Assembly (NCBI GenBank): GCA_037783545.1
Contig: JBBELK010000064.1
Location: 2,170,001-2,234,000 of the forward strand
Direction of reading: 5' to 3'
Length of the DNA stretch: 64,000 bases
DNA from: Henricia sp. BOLD:AAB3569
Taxonomy: Eukaryota; Echinodermata; Asteroidea; Spinulosida; Echinasteridae
Both the position numbers and the translations under genes were made by a program. Of the stretch, positions 26,501 through 38,500 are shown piece after piece; position 1 is the stretch's first letter; every line of letters begins with the position of its first letter. The notes beneath the pieces were generated by a model. The model searched no databases. It was not told the origin of the DNA and worked only from the letters and a program-made list of their open reading frames with translations.

Positions 26501-29500
26501 TTTAAAACTTGGAAAAGCAGATGTTGGATTCGGCTGGAAATGTAATTATTTATTCTGCTATTTGCTATGATGCAAAAAGGGTTCCCTTGAGACTGGAACT
26601 ATAGGGCCTTCATTCTTAAGAATTCATTCGTGCTCCAGGGTTTTGTTCTGACATATATGGCATATCTGTTCTAAGCTAGATCCTGGAAATGCTGAATTTG
26701 TTGAGCGATTAATTTCATTTTGTAAACGAAGCATTTAAGACCCACCCTGAAATCTCTACCAACCAATCATTTTGATGGACAATGGCGATCCACATGGTCT
26801 TTTGGTGATCCAAACAATCTAATAATTCTGCGCACTTTGAAGTTTCTAGACAAGTTGCTTACTGGATCGGTCCATTAAAACTGAAGTCACACAAAAACCT
26901 AACCCACCCCTAAAATATCTAGCCGGTTTTAAACGTATTGTTCAAGACTGGCCAAACCCACTTTTATTCCCATTCATAAATACCTTTTTGTGTAAATCAG
27001 TAAAAAAAATAATAAATGTGCTTGCCTTTTTGCCATTTTTGCATTGTATTTTTTTATGCATATCGCGTTCGTTCAAACTGCTAGCTGTGCGTCAAGTTGT
27101 TTTTGTTCAATCGCGCCCGTTACACAGACATGTTGTACACGCACACACCCACGACTGGGTACTTTGCACATTTTGCTTTCGGGCGCGTGCAGTTTCTGTG
27201 TGTGTGTGTGCGCATGTTCCATACGCTCTGACTAGGGGGGCAGGCACAAACGTGGGCCAGCCGGCCGGTCTTTATTACTGGTCTTTATCATCTGTTTAAG
27301 ACTGGCCATGTGACGTGCTCTCAGCCAATAGGGATGCATAAACTGTCTAAGATATTTATGAATACCAGATAATGCTTTTCATGACTTAGGGTATTTTTAG
27401 GGTAGAAAGCCCCCGGGTATTAACAGCATCGCCATATTTCAAAAATAAAGGATTCACTGCACAAACACATAATGCCGGTATTTGGCATGCTATGCACAGC
27501 AGTTGAAATGTCCCCACTAAAAAAAGCAGTTTCTACTGCTAAAATACATCTACCATTGCATGCATTGGCAAAAACATTTGCTCAAAATTTGCTCATCCCT
27601 GATGACATGTTTTAATTTGCCGTTGCTCGCATCAATAACTAACAATTTAAGGCCGTTTCTACTGGCTTGATAACAGTACTCAGCTTTTCTGAAATGGTAA
27701 TCATGCTTAGCAAAAACATGCTCATATAGTAATATTTGACATTGTGGCTAATCACTGCAAGGTCATCTGGCCACCAAAAATGTTTTTTATATGGGCTTCT
27801 GAAGGGGCAGTTTGTCACCCAGAACCCTTTGTCCTAAACATTTATTTACAAAGAGGAATTTTTCCGACGGAAAAATTGGGTTCAAAGGGAAAACCTTAGG
27901 GAGCATACCACTGGGCCTTATGGCCCAGCCGGTAGAGTGTCTGCCTATTGAGTCAGAGGTCTCGGGTTCGAATCCCGATCAGGCCCTTACTATTTTTCTC
28001 TCATCCCAAAGAGGCAGTACCAGAGGCCATTGAGACGAGTGGTTAATTTAATTGTGAAAACAAAAATTCAGAAGCTTGTGAAATGAAACTCGATGACGTC
28101 ATCATGATGTAACTTTCCAGAACACTACTTTACTATGGGGATAAAAGCCATAAAACAAAACAATGCCTGTTCTGCAATAAGAAAACACAATGGCAATACT
28201 TACGCTGACTGTGATGGGTCCTCCCGTCAGTGACACACCACCAAACTTGATGTCCACATTGTACGTGCCAGGGGCGGGGCATGTCCAGATGATGTCAAAG
28301 GTACCGTCACCGTTATCCACGACGTGGCAATCGGGAACTTCTTCACCGTCGGGGCCGACAATCGTACAGGTCACGTGACCCTTGCCGGCGTCGCGCGAGT
28401 TGACCTTGATGACGGTTTCTTCCTCGACCACGACAGTCTTTGTGATGGTTTCTCCTGTTGCATAAATTGGGGACGAACATTTAAAAAACAAAAGATTAAA
28501 AAAAGTGCAAAAGAAAATTCCTGACATAAATTGACTAAAATGAGAAATTTCTTGCTAGCAAATTGTTTTGAGCCGTTATTGAGATGTGCAGCAGTAAGAA
28601 TCATAGAGTTCAAACATTGTGTGGATAATTTTGGGCCACAGAAAAACCTATTTTGTTTTGATCTCAGTTTTCAAGCATTATTAAGTCATCTTCAGCACTT
28701 GTAGCAGTAAGCAACATTATGCTGCAGCATTGGGGGTAAAAAATTAACTGGGGCCAATTTCATAGCGCTGCTTAACGGCCGATTTTCTGTTAACCGAGCC
28801 TCTGCAATTTCATAGGCATCATTAACGGTAAGCAACTCAAAATGTGCCTTAACTGCAGGGCCAAACTTTGCTTAATATAGTGACGCAATAATAGCAGTCT
28901 CTAAGCGTGCGCATGCTTAAGCATGCCGTGGCCATGAAATAGCGCTTAACTCGTCTGCTACAGTAAGCATGCTGTTACTGCTTGCGCTTAAGCGGCTCTA
29001 TGAAATTGGCCCCTGGTTTACAGTATTACAAACTTTTAAATCCGTTTGTTGAAAACCGCATTTAGCAATAAATTTGACTTCCACATTGATATTGAACTAC
29101 ATGTATTAAACATGTACATGATAACTGTGTTCAAACTGCAAATCAGTTTTAAGAAACAACAGATAAATGATCAATACTGTGCACGTTTTCATGCAGTCAA
29201 AAAAAAACTAAACAAGTCAAATACATTGACAATTATTCACAATTAATAAAAGAAAAATGAAACAAAATGATCAGGGGACTATATGAATCATGACTTGCAT
29301 GTATGATGAAAAATTACTGCATTTACGTTTTGTTCGGAATAAATCCTTGCTGTAAATTTTAGTGACTGTAGTTTTTGAATGCATTTATTTTAGCTTCTAC
29401 AGGGCAATTTATTTTTATTAAACCTGCACTATATTTTTAAGAAAAACCCATCACGGCTTTAAGAAAACAAGTGTGTTTCTCGCCCCCACCCAAACTTCAC

Positions 29501-32500
29501 ATCGTGGTGAAGGGACCATGTTTGATCCAACCACCTTCAAGTACATGTAAAGCTAGTAATGAGCAACTTGGTTTATGCAGACATGCTTTAGTGATTTGTA
29601 TGGGAAATGGCTTTTTCAGGATGTTGATTTTGAGCACAAGCCGTAAGCATTTTTGCAAAATTCAGTGGGAAGCCAAGGCCTGTCCAGGATTTTTGGAGAG
29701 GCAGAGACTCATGAAAATGTAGGCCCTTTCCTAACATTCACATGAAAACAGGAGTGATTGAACACATTGACCTCGATCACACTGCTAGGTAAAACGTTTT
29801 ATTCTATGCCTATGAGCCAGTAGTCCAAGGAAGGAAACTAGTTTCAAACTGGCCGAGTAAAGATTGAGTTGAATTTCAAGTTTTGGCTATAGACCGTATC
29901 GAACAGCTGTCATCTTGTAGGGCAGTATTTTTGTTCCTTGAGGACATGCATGATTGCACATTTTGTGCTTGCATTGTTTACCAATATCCAAAGCTGTCCC
30001 AGAAGATGACAGCTATTCAAAACAATCTATTCTAATAGGATGTATGAAAGATTCTTTAATGCCATATTCATAAATCCAGACAGAATAGACCAGTTATGAG
30101 ATAGATTTGCATAAGTCCTGCCTATATTTACATAAATGCTAGAGTACTGCCTTCGTGCTATATGGCACTTGCATACGAGTGACTCAAGCACCATATTATG
30201 TCTGGCAAATCGGCCCCGTTTCCGTGCGGTACCTGGAATACCTCGCACATTACTCTATGTATTTCCAAGCTGGACCATGTTGATTGAACATGTTGATCAG
30301 CAACTTCAAACCAGTCACATAACCCAAAATCGTTTCTCTACTTTCTTGAATGCATCATTGCAGTTTGGAAATGTTCCAGCTTTCAAAGTTGACGTCGATT
30401 TCAAGTAAACAACGTGTTTTATTTCGTTATTTTGACAAATTCACGATGACTACATGTTTCAACATGTTCATTTCAACATTTAATTTTGGATGGTCCAGCT
30501 TAAAAATGCATAGAGTAATGTGCGAGGTATTCCAGGTACCGCACAGACTTTCGCGCCGGATACTATGGACCAGCTTGCACCCTCTGGAAACAGCCTGATT
30601 TGCCAGGTAGTCTGGTGCTTGACTCACTCGCAGGTGAGCATCATAGCATGAAGGCAGGAGTCTAGGATTTATGCAAATCTATCACGCAACTGGTCTATTC
30701 AATTTTCTAATTGTGTCCTTCTAAAGACTTGTTTATACTCCTAAAGTTTTTTTGGAGAAGCATGAGTTAATTTGTATTTGTTTCTTTAAAAAGGACACAA
30801 ATGACTAAGCCACAATGGAAAAAATTGTTAGAACTGATTAGTAAACTGTTGTTGCATGCTGTGCACTGTAGATTGGTCTGACCTGCTGAAAACGGTAATT
30901 TTTTGGTAACAGGGGTGGAACCTGTTCCGCCTTTCCGCGGAAAAGTCTTTATCACAAACCAGCGAGACAAAGACTTTTCCGCGGAAATGCAGAACAAGTT
31001 TCATCCCTGTGGTAAATAAATCGTACCATACAATCTTAATATGCAAGATGATGCGGAAGCCATGCGGGGAGGACGGCTGGGGAAGGGGAAGGAAGTCTGA
31101 TTGGATGTGGGGGAAGGGGGTAAAAATGTGGTTATTAGTTATTGCGATGGATATGTTGGGGTTTTATGTCCCATCAAATGTGTGTAAAAACTTTGAAGGC
31201 GATCCAGTGAGCATAAATTTGAAGCTGAATGCTTGAACTTAGCAAGAATGAGATGAAAGTTTAGAGCAATGTTTTTCAACATAGGGACATTTTTATGTCT
31301 CAGATATGGGATCCGCTTTTGAATGAATCTCATGATTTTAGTTGGTGGACAAAGTCAAACAATCATTTTTTTTTTACAAATGTTTTGTTTTCAAGTGCTG
31401 CATTTGTTTTTGTGACAATCTTTTCTATTAAAAGCAAAATGCAACTTCCAAAGCTCTACATGTAATGTTTCAGATTGGCAGTTTTGTTTTTAATTTTTGT
31501 CTTTCTTTTTTAATGTCTTTTTGTTGTCACAAACTGTCCTAAAAGTGCACACCAACAATTCCATCAAAATGCACAATCTAAAGCATAACGCCAACAATTG
31601 CAATTTGTTTTTTTGGTCATCTTTTCATTTTTGGTGTTAATTGAATCGTGGGGATGCCATGCCGATTCTCGTAGATTATCCCTTACTTGTGGTGGTGGTA
31701 CGGGTTGTCGTGGTGCGCGTGGTGGTCGTGCTCTCTGAGCTAAGACTACGCCGACGGACAGGGATCTCATAATCGCCACTTTTGACGCCTGCAAGCCAAA
31801 CGGTGGGTCAACCTCACATGGTTAATGGCAGGATGGAGCAACGCTGTTTTTTTGGTAATTTTAATAGGCACCTCTAGGTTAGGACTACTGTTTATTATTA
31901 GGCCAGTATATATGGGGTATTAATGCATCTAAACGTGAATGCTCTGTGTCCTTCACCATTTGATAAGGGGTTGGTTTCTTGGGGGTTTACGAGGGTACAA
32001 CAGTAGTAAATATATCCCACATGCTCGTTCCCAAGAGTACAATAGTACTTATCTTCAAGCAAACTTGAATCCGTGTTTCTGATTGGTGGATCCATGGCAA
32101 CAACAATAGCAGCCATCCATAAAGTACGTACGCACAGAGGGGGGAGGGGGGGATGGGGGGTGGAGCCAATGCGTACACCCAATGTTAAAGCATATGGGTG
32201 ACGTCACGAAATATGGGGGGGGGGGGGGGGAGGGGGGTAAAAAGTTCGCATTTCGTGTGTACGTACTTTATGGACGGCCCCATATGACATTGTCGTACGT
32301 ACCCCATCTGTTTTTTTTTGTCACACTGCGTAATGCATCCAAGTATTCCAAGTGCAATCAGTATGAGTGATTCTTTGCGCATACTTCCCAGCTTGTGTGT
32401 GCGTCGAGTTTGCTTGAAGATAATTTTTTTATCTCACGAGCGCTCATTGACTCAACATAATGTTGTGCATCTGCGTCTCATATACCACTTTACCTCGGCA

Positions 32501-35500
32501 AATCTGAGAGCTAAAGTCCTCTTCTCTGTACGTTGCCATAACTGGGGTCATCCAGTGCCATGATCTGTGCGTTTTGTGTTGATGATAAGCTGTTACATTA
32601 TGATGTCACTTTGAACAATTTTGCGCATTTATTGTAAGCTTGCAAAGCCTGTGTACGTGAAGGGGCGTGTTGTGCGCTGTTCGATTTAACAACAACACAG
32701 AGCGCCCAGTTCATGGCAATGGATGGCCCCCAGTAATGGCGGACGTGCAGTGAAGGAGTCCTCAGCAACCGGATAGACATATACGACACAAATGACCAAC
32801 ATTATGCCATATTCCACTCACGCTCGTGGGATAAATAATAATGTAGATATACCCCACATGCTCATTTTAACAAATGTTCAGGCCGTACCGAAATCAAACA
32901 ATCTATCCCTAACAAGAGTAAAATTGCTGTGTTGAGCAAATTGAATTGAAGATGCATCTAAAAATATCTTAAATATCAAATTTCACATTCAAAATTCAAT
33001 TTGAATTTCAAAACTATAGGATGCTATAGGATCCTTGCACCAGAAGTAAGCAAATACAAATCTCCGACACTAGTTTTCCCCCCCTACTGTCGCTATAAGG
33101 TACGCTCTCACTGATTGGCTATCCTTTCCCATTGAACAATGCTTTCCTGAGATAACCAGACTAATAGGGACTCACCAATGATATCACACTTGCTGGCGTC
33201 ACCAGTGGGGTTAGAGGCGACAGTCCAGGGTGATTTGGGAACCTGTTGGCCGCCATATTTGACCTTGATGGTGTAACGATCGACATCTTTGGGCGTATAG
33301 ATGATCTTGAAGGTGCCGTCGTTGTTGTCGATGACTTCGGGGGTGATGGGCTTCCCGGAGCTATCCTGCAATTAAAATAATTTTGGGGAAAAAATAAAAT
33401 TAAAAAAATAAATAAAAATTAAACCTAAATTCTTGTGAAAAATAGTAATGTTGGTACTGCAGGGATGCAATCCCTTTAATAATAAAGTACAAAAGTAAAA
33501 ACGTCATCATTTGTGTGTTGCCAAGGTTTAACTGGGTCTACACTAAAAACCAGTTAACTGTTTCCCTGCAGAGGGATACCAGTGGCTCTTACCTTCAGGG
33601 CCGGAACAAAAATTCACTGCATGTATGTACATACGTACGTACGTGTGTGCACATGGACTTGTCAGCACATGTACAGTATGTACATGTACATTGACAGTGT
33701 GCAATGTCACCGGCACCACTGCTGTATGGATACAGCGCCCTCTATAGTCTATGTACTTCTGATCAATAGTCTGGTTTCGTGGTACTTTAGCCGTGAATGA
33801 TTATGGCCGGGATACAGACATACTGCATGTGTGCATATCATGTACATAGTTGCTCATAGTGTATGTCATATATGTACAGCCTAACAATAGAAATTGGGCA
33901 CAAACTATTGTTATTAACAATGGTGTGTGCCCAATTTCCATTGTTAGTTGCTCATAGTGATAGGTTTATTTTCGGACATCGTTGATTAGTAAGTGAGACA
34001 ATTTTCCATGTATTTTTGGAATTGAAGAGTTGAAAATAATATTTCCGGCCGTTTATTTTTCCGGCCTGGAAAAAAGGCTTTGCCGGATTTCTTTTTCCAA
34101 AATAAGAAAAAGCTATTCCCGGAAGACTGGCATCCCTGCCTGCACTTTGGCAATGGATGTTTTAGATTACCAGTGAATGCTTAGACCCAGTTACGACGTC
34201 ACACTAGCATGTCAAGTATCTAGCGGGTGAGGTTAGAGTTTGGGTGAACTCTAGGAGACAACAAAAATTGGTGATGATCTTACAGTAATAGTGATTTCCA
34301 GATCAGCATCTCCGGCATCCTTGGTGTCCACGATGAACTCAACGGGCAAGCTGGCCAGGACTCCCTTCTCAACACCAGGCCCCTTCACCTTGACCTTGGT
34401 GGCATCAAACTGGGGAAGCACCTTGGAGTGAATGGGGCTGAAAATCGGGAGAAAGATCTCAAAATCAAAATTCGTTTTATATAAATGTTAAAGCCAATGT
34501 ATTGACCCTTGCATATCATTTGGGGGTCATAAGGCATGATGTCAAAGGTCACGCAATTCAAAGGTCACGCAATTCAAAGGTCACGCAATTCAAAGCTGAT
34601 CTGATCTGACTGGGGATCACATTCCTTATCCAAATGTGCATGCACACAGTGATAGCCACACCCCCAATGTTTTGACGTCAGAGGTCACACCGTCTATACA
34701 ATCGAACCAACATCAACTACATGTATACGTTTATACTCTACTAACCTCTGTGGGATCTGCCGTCCTCCATATTGGATGTCCACCTGCATCTTGCCTTCAG
34801 CTTTGGGCACGTAGCTCACATCATAGGTGCCATCTTTGTTATCCACTACCTTGGCTTTCTCAATTGGGGCTATTTTAAAAACAAAAGTAATATAATCACA
34901 TTGTTTATGCATAAGACATGGATTTTGTATGCATCTACAAACGGCACTAATGTGATAATTTTTACTGGTGCTTTTTACCATGTTTCACGTTATATAATTG
35001 AGCCCAATGACTGGAAATAGGGAGGTTTAAATGCATGTAAAACGCAAACGCGAACGCGAAATGGATTGAGCACTTGTCATATCTTTCGGAGGCCTTAGCA
35101 CCCAGGTTCGAATTTCGGTCACGGCAAGAGAGTTATCTTGCCACGAAAGTCACATTTGTGGATGTTTGTTTTTGTCCGTTTTAAGATTTCCTCAAAGTAA
35201 CGATCAAGATCAAGTGCTCAACGATCAACAATCAAGTGCTCAAAGCATTTTGCGTTCACGTTTTACGTGCATCTAAACCTCCCTAATGTTACACCTGCAA
35301 TGAACTCCTTTGTGGTAAGATTGTCATTATTGCCACAGGATACTCCCCATCCATGTTTTAATAACAAAATGTTAAAATAAATCTAAAATTAGTTTTTTAT
35401 TTGGATTTTTCCTTGTCAATTATTTTTTGACAAGGATACCAAGTTCAGGAGTTAAATAAAATCTCACTCCTCTCTGTCATGATGGTAATGTCCAGTTGGT

Positions 35501-38500
35501 GCTTTACCACCAGCCTTGTTAAGAAGCGGGTGCGGGAGGGGGGTTGAAGGCTGCGTATGGTCTTGAAAAATACTACTCAATGTAGGACTGTGAAAATGTT
35601 GACAACTTGAGATGGCCCCCTTTTGATTAAAGGGCCCCTTATTTAGGATTTTTATCAATGAAATCTATGCTTTAAAACCACTTTACTCAGTTAAAGTCAT
35701 AAAAATCCTATTTGGAGCTTGCTTTGGGGGTTAAAACAAAGGTTTTTAGTTTTTATGCTAATGAAATATGCATATTCATGACCAAGGTCACGATGTCACA
35801 AGAGGCACAGACGGAAAATCACATTTAACTGTGCACAAACGATTCCACTTTTTTCTCAATTTTCCTGAAACTTTTGTAATCCATGGCTGTTGAGTTTGAT
35901 TTACATGTTGCCTGCTGTAAGCCATGATAAAACTGGGGGTAGAAACTGCAGCAATTTGCCACAAGTCCAACTTGAAGTCTTATGTTTTTTCTTAACTTTT
36001 CCCTTCCGTCTTCCTTATGTGATGCACTCAAAACAGCGCCCTCTGTCTGTGATTTATTGCAATGAAATCTTCAAAGTTGCAAAAGGCCACCTTTTATTGA
36101 TTTTACATCCAAACGAACAATAGTATGTCTTGCTGAACAAGTATTCCATCATTATGAAGCAAAGCTTAGGCACAAAGTTATTTAGGATGTCACAGGCCCT
36201 TTAAGGTTAAAATATATCTAAAATTGTTTTTTAATTTGGATTTTTCCTTGTCAATTTTTTTTGGACAAAGATACCAACTTTAGGAGTTAAAGAAAATCTC
36301 ACCTCTCTCTGGCATGATGGTAACCTCCAATGGTGCTTTACCACCAGCCTTGGTAGCGTCCACCTTGAAGCCTGTTGGGACATTGGCTCGGACACCGTTA
36401 CGGTCAAGTCCTGGTCCAGTGGCTGTCACCTTAGTAGCATCGATATGGTCACCTATTTGGGGTCTGAATGGGCTGCCTAAAAACAATGGTAATGTATTCA
36501 GTGGTACTACGATTAAAGGTGTACTAATACCAGATACTGTAGTTCTTTCGACAGCATGTGACAGATTGCATGTACTTGGGTTTTGTGCCATAAATATATA
36601 CTGAAACGCAAAAGAAACTTACCACTTGTTTAAAATGTAATGAAATTGTAACAGTTCAAAATAAAACAAACTAACAATTGCTAATTGAAACATTGGCATT
36701 TTATTGATGACATGTCAAGTTTTTGACCAAGATACACCATCTCATCAGTTTGTTCCACAGTAAAGAACAGAAGAGGGTGCAATGTCAGTCCCCTTTCAAT
36801 AGCGCGTGTGTGGCCACCATTGATTTGTATACAGGCAGTGCATCGTCGGCGCATACTGCCTACCAGTCTTTGGATGGATTGCAGCAGGATTCTGTCCCAT
36901 TTTGCACTGGCCTTTTTAAAGCCAACATTAAGACATCCTGTGCAGCTCATTACAATCATCCCATACCCCTTGGATAATCACTGACAGTCAAAACAGCTGT
37001 TCAACAGCTGTGCCATGAAGTGACCATTGAAGGTTCAAGTGACCTTCAGACACCGTTTGGTCTGACAGTGAGGACACTATTGTCCACAAATAAGTTCACA
37101 CATTACTACACGCAGTGTTATTGTTGCTATTTAAAGGATTAAAAAGGTGGTAAGTTTCTTTTGCGTTTCAGTATGTGTATCCTACTGTACACTAATACAA
37201 CATTTGGTATGGTGCCTAATCACCATTGAAATAAAATAACCAAACATGGGAGGAAAGAAAAATCATATGGTCCTTATCCGGATTTAAACTAGAGACGACT
37301 AACTATCCAGGCAGATGCTCTACCAGTTTAGCTATGGGGCACAGTGGTATACCTTGTAAAGTTTTCCCTCAGAATCCTACTTTTCTCTGCGTTGCATGGT
37401 TGCACAACTATTAAGATCGCATTATTTGTGGAGGACCTCATCAAATCTTGCATACCAATGCCCAAGTCTTTTCAAAATGAAGTAATTTCAAGCAAGTCCA
37501 TGTGAAGTCTCAAGTTGCAAGATATTGTAACAATATGTAGCTCAAGTCCAACTCTGCCTCATACTGTGCATTTGAATTTGTCTCGCATCCAAAATGTTCG
37601 TGCTTAAAATCCTACAATTATATTGTCACTAGGTTCAGGATGTGACCTTTCTAAATTTTCGGCCAAATTCAGATATTACCACGACTAACAACCATGAGTG
37701 TTATTTTCAAAGTTACATTATCAAAATGTTTACCTATATCCCACTTTCAAAAGAAACCAAGAATTTTTGTTTTACAAACTCAAGACGGGTTTTTTTGTTG
37801 AAAAAAATGCCAGTGAAGTCCTTTTGAAAGGTTGTATCAATGCACGCAAAAAAGTGACCTATCCCAACCCAACTGCGGTCCCACAAAGGGATAAATATGT
37901 AAAACGATTTAATTAATCACCTTCACAGCTTTTTATTAGGAACATGTACCCTTCAGCAAAGCATTTCTAAAAAATATATTTTGCAATATATCTAAAACTG
38001 TAAAAAAAACAACAAATAAAATAAAAAAAGGGGGGAGGAGGGCAATTCACACTACTGAAAATTACCACTGACAGGCCATAAAAGTATTTTTTATCTGAAA
38101 ATGCAGGAAATTCTGATGAGCCATAAATTTGGGATCGACGACGATATCTCACCTGGAATAGGATCATCAGCAAACGTGATGTGGACCTCATAGTCCCCAG
38201 GCTTAGTGGGTACATACTGCACAGTACAGCTGCCGTCTTTGTTATCTGTGCATTCCATGGCGGCTTCGGATGGCCCCTCGATGGCCAGGCCCAGTCCGCC
38301 CTTACCGGCACCCTTGGTCTCCACTGTGAATATGGCCGGTTTGTTAGTAACGCCATTCTCCAGGCCTGGACCGTAGGCTTTGCAGCGAGAAGCATCATGG
38401 CCGGGTATGGCACCGACTTTGTACGGGGATTGGCCGAGTGGCTGACCGGCAAATGTTACGTCCACCACATGTTCTCCTAGGATAAAGATAGACAAAACGT

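Noticed and set aside
27910-27985. A tRNA gene on the plus strand
   Set aside because: Same reasoning: a good B-box but shared flanks with three other copies show it is a SINE head.
35464-35658. A working alternative exon at the duplicated repeat 13 segment
   Set aside because: It has no acceptor, a one-base shift relative to the true exon, and runs into unrelated sequence.
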